Below are positions 51,091-60,077 of a DNA stretch of 64,000 nt, one piece after another (within the stretch, counting starts at the first letter, position 1; each line of letters opens with the position of its first letter). Below the pieces are notes generated by a model. That model made no database searches and had not been told where the DNA came from. It saw only the letters and a program-made list of their open reading frames with translations. The translations under genes were made by a program, and so were the position numbers. Source of the stretch: Arthrobacter globiformis (GTDB lineage Bacteria > Actinomycetota > Actinomycetes > Actinomycetales > Micrococcaceae); NCBI RefSeq assembly GCF_030817195.1, contig NZ_JAUSYZ010000001.1:5084001-5148000 (forward strand), given 5' to 3'.

Positions 51091-52326
51091 TCAGAGCTGC
51101 CGGACGCGCAGCAGTTCCGGGGCGACATCGGCATTCGGGCCGACGTACCCATCGGTTCCCTTGTGGGTGGCCCGCACGGCGTGCGCGACGACGGCACCCA
51201 GCCCGCCGTCGTCGGGCTCTGCTTTGTCCAGCACCACCTGCCGGATGCCGCGCTGCTCTGCGGCGCCGGTGCCGCGCGCGAAGATCTCCTCGATGCCCCG
51301 CCGGGCCAGGTCCAGCTCGCCGTTCTCGGCAAGCACCGGCTCCAGGAAGTCGACCAGCGAGCGCACCACGTCCTCGGCGGGCACGGGCCGGAAGCTGCCG
51401 AAGTCGAGCAGTTCACCGCGCAGGCCGAAGTTGCTGGCCTGCCAGGCGGCCATCCGCAGCAGCACGGTCGGCACGGGCGTGGGCTCCACACCCTCACGCC
51501 ATTCCCGGCATGCCGATTCCACGAGCGCCCGGACCAGGACGGCAATCAGCGCCGCGTCCTCGGCGCGGAGGCAGACGTCCGCCACCCGCACTTCCACGGT
51601 GGGATGGTTCCGGGAGAGCCGTGCGTCGAAGTAGATCATGCCCTCGTCCAGCACCACGCCGCTGTCCAGCAGCCGCGTCACCAAACGGCGGTAGGAGGAC
51701 AGGCTGCCGTAAATGGCAGACGGGCCCGACGACGGCCAGCGGTTCCATGCCTGCGTCCGGTAACTCTCGAATCCGGTTTCCACGCCGTTCCAGAACGGGG
51801 AGTTGGCACTGAGCGCGATCAGGACGGCCAGTTTGTCCCGGATCCTGTCCAGCACGGCCACGCCTTCGTCCGGGGATTCGATGTAGGTGTGGACGTGGAA
51901 GCCGCAGGTCAGCTGTTCCTGCGCGGTCAGGCCGAACCGTTCCAGCATCCTGGCGTAGCGCGGATCCGGCGTGGTGTGGCTGGAGAGGGCCAGCGGTGAC
52001 GTGGCCAAGGCGGCAATCCGCGCACCGTGGCTCTGTGCGGCGTCGTCCGCCAATGCCCTGCCGGCACGGATCTGCCGCAGCAGTTCCGCATGGTCCAGGC
52101 ATGGACGCGTCTGGGTCTCGATCTGTTCAAGCTTGAGTTCGGCGCTCAAGCCCATTTCGTCGTCGTCGAACTGGGCTTCGGCCTTTTTCTTCACCAGCCG
52201 GGGCTTGCCCGGGGCGTCGTCGGCGGCGAGTTTGCGGCCCGCCAACAGGGCATCGGCGAGCGCCAGCGGTTCCCCGCTGTCCGGATCAACGATCAGGAGC
52301 TCTTCCTCCACGCCAAAAGTCCGCAT
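51091..52326 (-). CDS. Glutamate-cysteine ligase type 2 (GCS2/YbdK family carboxylate-amine ligase)
   Basis: A 411-residue ATP-dependent ligase: TFGVEEELLIVDPDSGEPLA at the N-terminus, the central CGFHVHTYIESPDEGVAVLD and PTVEVRVADVCLRAEDAALI. These are the ATP/metal and amino-acid-binding motifs of the family. It may form gamma-glutamyl-cysteine or a similar amide. Actinobacteria use mycothiol, and some members serve ergothioneine (EgtA) synthesis, but no egt genes are nearby. Confidence 0.88.
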   Translation of the reverse strand: MRTFGVEEELLIVDPDSGEPLALADALLAGRKLAADDAPGKPRLVKKKAEAQFDDDEMGLSAELKLEQIETQTRPCLDHAELLRQIRAGRALADDAAQSHGARIAALATSPLALSSHTTPDPRYARMLERFGLTAQEQLTCGFHVHTYIESPDEGVAVLDRIRDKLAVLIALSANSPFWNGVETGFESYRTQAWNRWPSSGPSAIYGSLSSYRRLVTRLLDSGVVLDEGMIYFDARLSRNHPTVEVRVADVCLRAEDAALIAVLVRALVESACREWREGVEPTPVPTVLLRMAAWQASNFGLRGELLDFGSFRPVPAEDVVRSLVDFLEPVLAENGELDLARRGIEEIFARGTGAAEQRGIRQVVLDKAEPDDGGLGAVVAHAVRATHKGTDGYVGPNADVAPELLRVRQL

Positions 52327-52373
52327 GCCTACATTGTGCGCCAGACCAGCGAATACGTCCCCGACATGACGAA

Positions 52374-52469
52374 GCGCGAACGGACACTTGTGGCCCCTAA
52401 CCCGCGAGCCAACGGGGCTTAAGTGTTCGCTCGCGCTTCCTTGAATGGGCTTAAGTGTTCGCTCGCGCT
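52374..52469. repeat. Cluster of repeats on the 5' side of the GCS2 gene
   Basis: Two exact 23-bp copies beginning GGGCTTAAGTGTTCGC lie at 52415-52437 and 52447-52469. An inverted relative (GCGCGAACGGACACTTGTGG) is at 52374-52393. Together with 50973-50992, they bracket the gene. Confidence 0.8.
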
Positions 52470-52479
52470 CGAAGTGGCG

Positions 52480-54003
52480 TCAGTCCTGGAAGTACTCGAT
52501 TTTGGCGCCGATGGTGTTGAGCCGCTCGGCGAGGTCCTCGTAACCGCGCTCAATGACGTAGATGTTGCGCAGCTCGGATACGCCGCGAGCCGCCAGCATG
52601 GCCAGCAGCAGGCAGGCGGCCGGACGCAGCGCGGGCGGGCAGCCCACCTCGGCGGCACGCCACCGGGTGGGTCCGTTGACGTAGATCCGGTGCGGGTCCA
52701 GCAGCTGCACCCGCGCGCCCAGCTTGTTCAGCTCCGTCAGGTAGATCGCGCGGTTCTCGTAGACCCAGTCGTGGATCATGGTCTGGCCCTCGGCGTTGCC
52801 GGCGATCACCGCGAAGAACGGCAGGTTGTCGATGTTCAGCCCGGGGAAGGGCATCGGGTGGATTTTGTCCTCGGGCGCACGCAGTTCGGAGGGCTTGGTG
52901 GTCACGTCCACCAGCCGGGTGCGCCCGTTGCGGGCCATGTACTCGCCGGAGACCTCCAGCTGCTGGCCCATCTGCTCCAGCGTGGCCAGCTCGATCTCCA
53001 TGAATTCGATGGGCACACGGCGGATGGTCACCTCGGAGTTGGTGACGATGCCGGCGGTGATCAGGCTCATCGCCTCGATGGGGTCTTCCGACGGGAAGTA
53101 CTCGATGTCGACGTCGATGGTCGGCTTGCCGGTGATCTTCAGCGTGGTGGTCCCGACGCCGTCGATCTCCACGCCCAGCCGTTGCAGGTAGAAGCAGAGG
53201 TCCTGGACCATGTAGTTGGGGCTGGCGTTGCGGATGACCGTGGTGCCGCAGCGGTGGGCAGCCGCCATGATGGCGTTTTCGGTCACGGTGTCACCGCGTT
53301 CGGTCAGCACGAACGAGCGGTCGAGGTCGTCGGTCGGGGGTGCCTGAACGGCGTAGAAGCCGGAGCTGGCCTCCACGGACAGACCGAACTGGCGGAGTGC
53401 CTGCATGTGCGGCTCCACGGTGCGGATGCCCAGATCGCAGCCGCCGGCGTAGGGCAGCCGGTATTCATCCGTTTCATCAAGCAGCGGGCCCAGCAGCATG
53501 ATGACGCTGCGGGTCCGGCGCGCGGCCTCGACGTCCATGGACGCCAGGTCAAGGTCCGCGGGGCGGCGCAGGCGGAGGTCGTTGTCGTTCAGCCAGGTGC
53601 ATTCGACGCCGATGCTGCTCAGAACCTCGACGATGCGGTTGACTTCCTCGATGCGGGCCAGCCGGCGCAGCGTCGTGGTGCCGCGGTTGATGAGGCTGGC
53701 ACAAAGAAGAGCGACCCCGGCGTTCTTGCTGGTGTTGACGTCAACGGCACCCGAAAGCGTCCGGCCGCCCTCCACGCGGAGGTGGGTCATCTGGGATTTG
53801 CCGAGCTGGACGATGCTGCGGCCGAAGATCGCCTCCAGGCGCTGGATCATTTTCAGGCTCAGGTTCTGCTTGCCCTGTTCCATGCGGGCCACGGCACTCT
53901 GGCTGGTGCCAAGTTCCGCGGCCAGCTGGCCCTGGGTCCACCCCTTCTGGCCGCGGGCGTCGCGGAGCAGAAGGCCGACGTGTTCAGGGGTCTGTTGAGT
54001 CAT
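52480..54003 (-). CDS. XRE helix-turn-helix fused to UDP-GlcNAc 1-carboxyvinyltransferase-like domain
   Basis: A 507-residue fusion. Residues 1-70 form an XRE-type DNA-binding domain (WTQGQLAAELGTSQSAVARM, EQGKQNLSLKMIQRLEAIFG). The rest is MurA-like: DVNTSKNAGVALLCASLI and the catalytic loop LPYAGGCDLGIRTVEPHM, with the PEP-reactive Cys kept. The ATG at 54003 is chosen; no Shine-Dalgarno is seen, and the upstream sequence is AT-rich (ATATATTTTT), so the message may be leaderless. HTH-MurA fusions occur in several actinobacteria; the enzyme may be a second MurA that also controls genes. Confidence 0.88.
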   Translation of the reverse strand: MTQQTPEHVGLLLRDARGQKGWTQGQLAAELGTSQSAVARMEQGKQNLSLKMIQRLEAIFGRSIVQLGKSQMTHLRVEGGRTLSGAVDVNTSKNAGVALLCASLINRGTTTLRRLARIEEVNRIVEVLSSIGVECTWLNDNDLRLRRPADLDLASMDVEAARRTRSVIMLLGPLLDETDEYRLPYAGGCDLGIRTVEPHMQALRQFGLSVEASSGFYAVQAPPTDDLDRSFVLTERGDTVTENAIMAAAHRCGTTVIRNASPNYMVQDLCFYLQRLGVEIDGVGTTTLKITGKPTIDVDIEYFPSEDPIEAMSLITAGIVTNSEVTIRRVPIEFMEIELATLEQMGQQLEVSGEYMARNGRTRLVDVTTKPSELRAPEDKIHPMPFPGLNIDNLPFFAVIAGNAEGQTMIHDWVYENRAIYLTELNKLGARVQLLDPHRIYVNGPTRWRAAEVGCPPALRPAACLLLAMLAARGVSELRNIYVIERGYEDLAERLNTIGAKIEYFQD

Positions 54004-54241
54004 GGACAAAAATATATCAGATATGAGTTATTTCGTCGCATCGGTGCGGATAATTCGAGGAGAGCGCCCTTGATATACCCGTTACACGCATAAACTTTCA
54101 GTAACGGGCCGGAGTGGTGTGACAGAATCCGTGGAGGCGTCCGCCGTCTTCGTCAAGCGCCTGCGCCCGCCTTGACCGCGGAGCGTATCCGGGAGCAAGC
54201 TAGCGGTACCTGTTGCGGCCATAAGGGAACGGGAGGCCGCC
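54004..54241. other. 238-base intergenic region between HTH-MurA and the secreted GH25-like gene
   Basis: It contains AT-rich sequence near 54010-54030 (likely the promoter of the leftward gene) and CCCGTTAC-N15-GTAACGGG (54078-54108), a perfect 8-bp inverted repeat that could be an operator. No other gene is visible. Confidence 0.4.
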
Positions 54242-55246
54242 GTGTCCATTTTCAGCTCCGCTGTGCTTACCAGGAGGCGCCCGGCCGGGCGCCGGGCTTC
54301 AGCGCTGCTGTCCTTCATGGTCGCCACCGCCGTGGGTTTCATCCCGGGACCGAGGCTCGACGACGGCGCGCCGCCGGCCCCCGAATCGACCGTCACCGAG
54401 GCCTCGCCCCGGGCTTCGGCCGCTCCCGGCGGCGCCGCGCAGGCGGAGCCGCCCGCGTCCCGGCAATCCCCGCAGCCGGCCAACCGGCAACCCGCGCGGC
54501 AGCCGTCAGGGTCCGCCTCCGCCCTGCCTGGCGACGAAACTGGCGACGAAACCCTGCTGGGCAACGACGTCTCTTGGCCGCAGTGCAACGGCGACCTGCC
54601 TGACAACCCTGCGTTCGCGATTGTCGGGGTCAATAACGGGCTGGCGAACACCACCAACCCGTGCCTCCACCAGCAGCTTGACTGGGCGGATGACTCTGCC
54701 GGCGGGACCGGCCAGCCGCGGCTGGCGCTCTACGTGAACACGGCTAACCCGGGGCTGCGAGGCTCCTGGTGGCCGACGAACAACGAGTACGGCGGCGAGG
54801 TCGTGGCCAACCCGTACGGCACCTGCCAGGGGCAGGACGACGCGGCGTGCGCCTACATGTACGGGTACGCCAAGGCCTTCGACGATGCCTACCTCCGCAC
54901 CATTTCCGAGCCTGGGACGTACCTCTGGTGGCTGGACGTGGAGACGGGCAACAGCTGGTCAGGCGACAGGAACGCGAACCGGGCGGACCTCGAAGGCATG
55001 GCCGACTTTTTCCACAGCATCGGCGCCAGGGTGGGCATCTACTCCTCCGCCCGGCAGTGGGGGCAGATCGTGGGCGAAGTGGGATCGGCCAGCAGCCTCT
55101 ACTCGCTGCCAAGCTGGCTTGCCGGCGCGCGCACCGCCGCCGTGGCCAATAGCATGTGTTCCGCGGCGCCCCTCACCGCGGGCGGCAGGGTGGTCCTCAC
55201 CCAGTTCGTGGCAGACGGCTTCGACCACGACCACTCCTGCATCTGA
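54242..55246 (+). CDS. Secreted GH25/DUF1906-like glycoside hydrolase-type protein
   Basis: A 334-residue exported protein: N-terminal signal (residues 18-36 hydrophobic), a disordered Pro/Ala linker (about 37-100) and a C-terminal TIM-barrel-like domain from GNDVSWPQCNGDLP (about 107) through TYLWWLDVETGNSWSGDRNA and ARVGIYSSARQW to RVVLTQFVADGFDHD. The DVSWPQ beginning and DVETG acidic pair fit lysozyme-like or DUF1906 proteins that act on peptidoglycan. Four Cys could form disulfides. The GTG at 54242 has GGGAGG upstream. Confidence 0.82.
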   Translation: MSIFSSAVLTRRRPAGRRASALLSFMVATAVGFIPGPRLDDGAPPAPESTVTEASPRASAAPGGAAQAEPPASRQSPQPANRQPARQPSGSASALPGDETGDETLLGNDVSWPQCNGDLPDNPAFAIVGVNNGLANTTNPCLHQQLDWADDSAGGTGQPRLALYVNTANPGLRGSWWPTNNEYGGEVVANPYGTCQGQDDAACAYMYGYAKAFDDAYLRTISEPGTYLWWLDVETGNSWSGDRNANRADLEGMADFFHSIGARVGIYSSARQWGQIVGEVGSASSLYSLPSWLAGARTAAVANSMCSAAPLTAGGRVVLTQFVADGFDHDHSCI

Positions 55247-55254
55247 GGCCGGCC

Positions 55255-55297
55255 GGGAACATTAGAGCCGAAACATTAGACGTCGGGAACATTAGAC
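55255..55297. repeat. Three AACATTAGA repeats before the GNAT gene
   Basis: AACATTAGA occurs at 55258-55266, 55272-55280 and 55288-55296, spaced 14 and 16 bases, in context GGGAACATTAGAC. They end 9 bases before the GNAT ATG. Confidence 0.6.
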
Positions 55298-55305
55298 TCG
55301 GCGCC

Positions 55306-55800
55306 ATGGATCCCACCTGCAATGTCCGCCAGGCCGCACCCGAAGACGCTGAGGCCCTAGCCCGGCTCCACCTGGAATGCTGGCGCGAAACGTATGCCCA
55401 CCTGCTTTCACCGGGCTTTATGGCCAAGCAGGGCGTGGAAGGGCGGCTGGCCATGTGGCGGCAACTCCTGGCCGGACCGCACGCGGGCCGCCATTACGTA
55501 GCGGTCGACGACGGGACGCTGGTGGGGTTTGCCGGTGCGTTTCCGCCCGAGGACGGGGTGCGGGAGCAGACCGAGCTCTGGGGCATCTATCTTCTCGCCT
55601 CCCACCAAGGCAGGGGCCTGGGCCAGGCCCTGCTCGATGCCTCGATCGGGAATGAAGCGGCTGCGCTGTGGGTGGCCGAGGACAACCCGGGCGCCCAGGC
55701 CTTCTACCAGCGCAACGGCTTCGTCTTCACCGGCGCCAAGGACACGATCGAGGACTGGGAAGGGCTGGCCGAGGTCCGGATGGCACGGCCTGCTGGCTAG
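55306..55800 (+). CDS. GNAT-family N-acetyltransferase
   Basis: A 164-residue single-domain acetyltransferase: VRQAAPEDAEALARLHLECW at the start, acetyl-CoA loop LLASHQGRGLGQALLDAS, and WVAEDNPGAQAFYQRNGFVF. The substrate is unknown. The ATG at 55306 avoids overlap with the previous gene. The stop is shared tail-to-tail with ecfT. Confidence 0.88.
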   Translation: MDPTCNVRQAAPEDAEALARLHLECWRETYAHLLSPGFMAKQGVEGRLAMWRQLLAGPHAGRHYVAVDDGTLVGFAGAFPPEDGVREQTELWGIYLLASHQGRGLGQALLDASIGNEAAALWVAEDNPGAQAFYQRNGFVFTGAKDTIEDWEGLAEVRMARPAG

Positions 55801-56600
55801 GAGCCCTCAAGCCACACCATGTTCCACGTACCGGCCCACAGCGCGGCGGCCACAGCGCCGACGGCGATCACGACTCCGCCGAGCACCACCCAGACGTCCA
55901 GCACACTGTAGGTGGACACGCGCGCCCAGGTCCGGCTGGCCCCGCCGAATCCGCGGGCCTCCATGGTCACGGCAAGGCGGGTGGCGCGGCGGATGGCCTG
56001 GACCAGGAGGCCGAAGCTCTGCCCCAGGGTGGCCCGCATCCGCTGCCACGGGTTGCCGCGCGATCCGACGCCACGGGCGCGCCGGGCCATGCCGATGGTC
56101 TGCCACTCCTCGGCCATCAGCCCGACCAGCCGCATCGCGGCCAGGGTCCCCAGCACAAAACGATGCGGCAGCCGCGCCTTCTGGGCGAGGGCGTCCGCCA
56201 GGTCGGTGGGATCGGTGCAGCTCATCAGCAGCACCGCAGGCAGGGCGATGGCCAGGCCCCGCAGCAGAAAACCCAGCCCCAGCTGAAGGGAACCTTCGCT
56301 CATGGACCAGAGTCCGACGTCGAGCAGTATCCTTCCGCTGTCCGGCGCCAGGATGGAGGTGCTCCAGCCGCCCACAGCGGCAGCCAGGATCAGCGGCCAC
56401 CCGCGCTGCCACAGCAGCGAAAACGTCAACCCGGCCAGCGGAAAGACCAGCAGCTCACACGCGAGCGCCACCGAGGCGGACATCCAGTCGATGGACAGCG
56501 CCAGCACCAGGGTGATCAGGAAGACCGCGGCGAATTTGGCCAGCGGATTGGCGCGTGTCAGCACTGCCCGGTTTCCGGCGAGTGTCAGTGCTTCCCTCAT
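55797..56600 (-). CDS. ECF transporter transmembrane subunit (EcfT/YkoC-like)
   Basis: A 267-residue membrane protein with about five hydrophobic segments and the two Ala-Arg-Gly-type coupling motifs of EcfT, AMRLVGLMAEEWQTIGMARR-ARG and AVTMEARGFGGASRT. It links the S component to the ATPase. Its ATG overlaps the ATPase stop (ATGA). It forms ykoE-D-C-like order under a TPP riboswitch. Confidence 0.9.
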   Translation of the reverse strand: MREALTLAGNRAVLTRANPLAKFAAVFLITLVLALSIDWMSASVALACELLVFPLAGLTFSLLWQRGWPLILAAAVGGWSTSILAPDSGRILLDVGLWSMSEGSLQLGLGFLLRGLAIALPAVLLMSCTDPTDLADALAQKARLPHRFVLGTLAAMRLVGLMAEEWQTIGMARRARGVGSRGNPWQRMRATLGQSFGLLVQAIRRATRLAVTMEARGFGGASRTWARVSTYSVLDVWVVLGGVVIAVGAVAAALWAGTWNMVWLEGS

Positions 56601-58249
56601 GTCGCCGCCTGTTCTGACGTTGGTTCGGCTTCTGAAGCCGGCTCAACGGGCCTGGGCTCGGGCCGTCCGCCGGAGCCCAGCCGCAGCTCGGTGCCGCCGA
56701 GCACATGGGTGAACTCCTCGTCGTGCGTGACGGACACGACCGCCGTGCCGGCGTCGAGCAGCTCGGAAAGGAATGAGGCAAGCTCCGCCCAGGTGTTGGC
56801 ATCCTGGCCGAAGGTCGGCTCGTCCAGGACCAGCACCTGCGGGTGAGCGGCCAGGACGGTGGCCACGGACAGCCGGCGTTTCTCCCCGCCGGACAGCGTG
56901 TACGGGTTGGCGTCCACGAGATGCGTGAGGCGTAGGCGCTCCAGCAGCTCGTCAACGCGGTCTTCGCCGTGGCCCAGATGGCGCGGGCCGAACTGCAGCT
57001 CGTCCAGGACGCGGCCGGTGACGAACTGGTGCTCGGGTTCCTGGAACACCGTGCCGATCCGGGCGATCAGCTGCTCGGCCCTCCACTTGTACGGGTCAAT
57101 TCCGGCTCCGCCACTCAACTCAACAGTCGCGGAGACCTTGCCGTCCACCGGCGGCAGCAGCCCGGCGAGGGTCAGCGCAAAGGTGGACTTGCCGGCGCCG
57201 TTGGGACCCGTGACCGTCAGCGCCTCCCCCGCCCGGACCTGTGCCGTGACGTCCCGCAGTACGGGCTCGGGCGGTACGGAGCGGAAGCCGCGGCGCCGGG
57301 GCCGTTCCCGCGAGACGGCGAGCTTTTCGGCGGCGAGCAGCAGCCGGCCGCCGTCAATGCCTGGGACACCGGCAGCCAGACGGCGCCGGGTTTCGGGGAC
57401 GTAGCCCGGGACCCAGACGCCGGCCGCGGTAAGCATCCCGCGGGCCTGCTCGAGGACCTCGTCCGGCGTCCCGTCGATCAGTACCGCGCCGTTCGCCGCG
57501 GACCCCGGCTGCAGGACCACGATGCGGTCCACCAGGTCTTTCCAGGCCGCGACCCGGTGCTCCACCACCACCAGGGTGGCCCCGGTCTTGTCGAGGCAGC
57601 GGCCCACCGCGTCCCGGACCTCCAGGACGCCGGCCGGGTCGAGGTTCGCGGTCGGCTCGTCCAGCAGGATGAGTCCCGGACGCATCGCCAGGATGCCGGC
57701 GAGCGCCAGGCGCTGCTTCTGGCCGCCGGACAGGGCAGACGTCGGGTGGTTCAGCGGCAGGTGCGACAGTCCGACGTCGTCCAGTGCCTCATGCACGCGG
57801 CGCCAGATCTCCTCGCGGGGCACCGAGAGGTTCTCGGCGCCGAAGGCGACGTCGTCGCCCAGGCGGGAGAGCACCACCTGGGTTTCCGGGTCCTGCTGCA
57901 TGAGTCCGGCACGGCCCCGTTGCGCGCGCGGTGGCGCGCCGTCGATGAGCAGCTCGCCGCTCTCATCCGCGTCGTCGCGGTCCGCTGCCCCGGTGTCTAG
58001 TGTCCCGGCGTCAAGGGTCCCGTCCGCGGAACTGCTGCCCGCGTCGCTGTCCCCCAGCACGCCAGCCAGGGCATGAAGCAGCGTGGACTTACCGGCCCCG
58101 GAAGGGCCCAGCAGCAGGACGCGTTCGCCGGGGCGGATGTCCAGGTCCAGGGCGTGGACGGCGGGTTTGGTGCGGCCGGCGTGGCGCCAGCCCCACCCAC
58201 GGGCGTGTACCGCGGCGGGGCGGACCGCGCCGTCGTGTTGTCCGGGCAT
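56597..58249 (-). CDS. ECF transporter ATPase with two ABC domains (YkoD-like)
   Basis: A 550-residue tandem ABC protein. Domain 1 has LLGPSGAGKSTLLHAL and LSGGQKQRLALAGI; domain 2 has VTGPNGAGKSTFALTL and LSGGEKRRLSVATVL. Both keep Walker B acidic residues (LILLDEPTANLD, VLVLDEPTFGQD). It powers uptake with EcfT and the S component. Its ATG overlaps the ykoE stop. Confidence 0.92.
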   Translation of the reverse strand: MPGQHDGAVRPAAVHARGWGWRHAGRTKPAVHALDLDIRPGERVLLLGPSGAGKSTLLHALAGVLGDSDAGSSSADGTLDAGTLDTGAADRDDADESGELLIDGAPPRAQRGRAGLMQQDPETQVVLSRLGDDVAFGAENLSVPREEIWRRVHEALDDVGLSHLPLNHPTSALSGGQKQRLALAGILAMRPGLILLDEPTANLDPAGVLEVRDAVGRCLDKTGATLVVVEHRVAAWKDLVDRIVVLQPGSAANGAVLIDGTPDEVLEQARGMLTAAGVWVPGYVPETRRRLAAGVPGIDGGRLLLAAEKLAVSRERPRRRGFRSVPPEPVLRDVTAQVRAGEALTVTGPNGAGKSTFALTLAGLLPPVDGKVSATVELSGGAGIDPYKWRAEQLIARIGTVFQEPEHQFVTGRVLDELQFGPRHLGHGEDRVDELLERLRLTHLVDANPYTLSGGEKRRLSVATVLAAHPQVLVLDEPTFGQDANTWAELASFLSELLDAGTAVVSVTHDEEFTHVLGGTELRLGSGGRPEPRPVEPASEAEPTSEQAAT

Positions 58250-58869
58250 TAGGAGAAGACGGGCTCCGTCGCTGCCTTGCGGGACGCGAAGGAGCTCAGC
58301 ACACCGGTCTTGGCCAGGCCGCGGGTGGCGATCCAGGACAGGGCGCCGGCGATGACTGCGCCGGAGATGGCGCAGAACACGATGTACGCGAACTTGTCAC
58401 CCGCGGCGTAGGCGATGTTCCAGCCCCACGGCGCGAAGGAGTCGTTGAGGCCGCAGAACAGCCCGGCCCCGGCGCCTGCCAGCAGCGAGGCGGGGAGGTT
58501 GAACTTCCGGTACACCAAAGCGGCGAACACGAGCTCCGCGCCCAGGCCCTGGAGGACGCCGGAGATCAGCACCGTGGTGCCGTACTGCGAGCCCATGAGG
58601 AGTTCACCCGTGGCTGCCACCGTTTCGCAGAACAGGGCCGCGCCGGGCTTGCGGATGATGAGCATCCCCAGTACCGCCGGAATCATCCAGCCTCCGGCGT
58701 ACAGGCCGGTCAGCGGCGGGTAGACGGCGTTGATGGGGGCGGAGATGAGGTTGGCACCCTGGGACCACGCCCAGAAGATCACGCCGCCGGCAACGGCGAT
58801 GAGCGCCGCCACGACGATGTCGGCCACGCGCCAGTTGTAGCTGGTCTTCTTGATTGCTGCAGTTGTCAT
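58249..58869 (-). CDS. ykoE: ECF S component, thiamine/hydroxymethylpyrimidine type (YkoE-like)
   Basis: A 206-residue membrane protein with about six segments and the YkoE pattern: NWRVADIVVAALIAVAGGVI, VYPPLTGLYAGGWMIPAVLG and KFAYIVFCAISGAVIAGALS. It binds the substrate; together with the ATPase and EcfT it forms a thiamine-precursor importer. The ATG at 58869 is preferred. It is the first gene after the TPP riboswitch. Confidence 0.93.
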   Translation of the reverse strand: MTTAAIKKTSYNWRVADIVVAALIAVAGGVIFWAWSQGANLISAPINAVYPPLTGLYAGGWMIPAVLGMLIIRKPGAALFCETVAATGELLMGSQYGTTVLISGVLQGLGAELVFAALVYRKFNLPASLLAGAGAGLFCGLNDSFAPWGWNIAYAAGDKFAYIVFCAISGAVIAGALSWIATRGLAKTGVLSSFASRKAATEPVFS

Positions 58870-58954
58870 GATGGTCCTCCTGAGGAACAGGAGGGGAAAG
58901 CGTTCCCCCGGCTGCCGGTGGCTTGGCCACCTGCTGCCGGGCACTTTGAGAACT

Positions 58955-59080
58955 CGACTCCCTTACGCCGGTACTAGCCGGATCAGGTTCGAGGGTCTGC
59001 GGCGGTCCGCACTCTCAGCGCCCATCCATGGTTGCGCTGGCAGTTGCCTTTGCATCCCGACGGCGGCGCTCCCCTGTCGT
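58955..59080 (-). promoter_or_regulatory. TPP (thiamine pyrophosphate) riboswitch
   Basis: On the minus strand, GGGGAGC near 59076, GCTGAGAGTGCGGACC and CCCTCGAACCTGATCCGGCT ending GTAAGGGAGTC near 58956 match the THI element. The P3 arm is long. It lies upstream of ykoE, consistent with repression by TPP. Confidence 0.95.
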
Positions 59081-59204
59081 GATAAATCTGCCCTTGTGGG
59101 CCGGTCCAGTTTACACCTCGGCGGCCACGGAATCCCGGGGCAGCTGTCACAATGCCGGAGTTTTCCTGCGCCGTCGGGACAGCTGTCCGGAGTACATTGG
59201 GGCC

Positions 59205-59756
59205 ATGACGCTACAGGACTCCGGCAGCACTGCCCTGCCCGTCTTTGACCCCGATGCCTCCGAGGAACAGCCGGCGGGATCCCTGGAAGCCCTGATCGGT
59301 CAGATCGAGGGTGAAATCGCCGAACTGCAGTTCCCGAGGTTCAGCAAGGACGATGCCCTGGCGCTGGGCCTGGAACTGGTGGAACGCGGCAAGGAGGACA
59401 ACCTGCCCATTGCCATCGACATCACCAAGGGCGAACAGGTCCTCTTCCACGTAGCGCTTGAGGGAGCCACCCCGGACAACGAGGGCTGGGTGCGGGCCAA
59501 GCAGCGGACTGCCGCGCGCTACGAGGAGCCCTCACTGCTGGTGGGCCTGCGCGGCAGGGTCGGCGGGGGACGGATCGAGGACAACGCCTGGTTCGACCAG
59601 TCCACTTACGCTGCCCACGGCGGAGCCTTCCCCATCTATGTGCGGGACGTGGGAGCGGTGGCCGTGGTCACGGTGTCCGGGCTGCCGCAGAAGGCGGACC
59701 ACGACCTCGTGGTGCAGGCGTTGCGGGAAATCCACCGGTCCATGCGGCTAGGCTAG
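59205..59756 (+). CDS. UPF0303-family protein (heme-degrading-domain-like fold)
   Basis: A 183-residue soluble protein: ALALGLELVERGKEDNLPIA, QVLFHVALEGATPDNEGWVR and AAHGGAFPIYVRDVGAVAVV, the conserved UPF0303/YBR137W pattern. Function is uncertain. The ATG at 59205 is chosen over the long upstream extension. Confidence 0.85.
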   Translation: MTLQDSGSTALPVFDPDASEEQPAGSLEALIGQIEGEIAELQFPRFSKDDALALGLELVERGKEDNLPIAIDITKGEQVLFHVALEGATPDNEGWVRAKQRTAARYEEPSLLVGLRGRVGGGRIEDNAWFDQSTYAAHGGAFPIYVRDVGAVAVVTVSGLPQKADHDLVVQALREIHRSMRLG

Positions 59757-59813
59757 CGCTTCATGCGGATAGGGTAGGAAAAGACCAGTGTTCATCACGC
59801 GAGGAGTTCCGCA

Positions 59814-60077
59814 ATGAGTTTCTTCATCAAGCTGCTTGGCACCGGCATCAGCCTGCTGGCAGGGTTCGCCGGCACCAAGGCCGTCGATACCATCTGGGAA
59901 AAGGTCACGGGCCGCAAGCCCCCCAAGGGCGACAAGGACGACGTCCCCACCACGCTGCGCACAGCCCTGACGTTCGCCCTCGTCTCCGCTTCCGTGAGCG
60001 CGGTGATCCAGGTGCTGGCCAACCGGGGCACCCAGCGGGCCATCACCCGCTTTGCCAAGACCCAGGACATCGTCTAG
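59814..60077 (+). CDS. DUF4235-family small protein
   Basis: An 87-residue protein with a hydrophobic N-terminus (IKLLGTGISLLAGFAGTKAV), a cytosolic basic loop (TGRKPPKGDKDD) and a second membrane segment (LTFALVSASVSAVIQVLANR). The ATG at 59814 has GAGGAG upstream. The TAG stop falls inside a row of 18-bp repeats. Function is unknown. Confidence 0.82.
   Translation: MSFFIKLLGTGISLLAGFAGTKAVDTIWEKVTGRKPPKGDKDDVPTTLRTALTFALVSASVSAVIQVLANRGTQRAITRFAKTQDIV

Noticed and set aside
54082..54657. Minus-strand frame of 191 aa over the secreted GH25-like gene
   Set aside because: Low-complexity complement of the secreted protein's linker; no start context or family.
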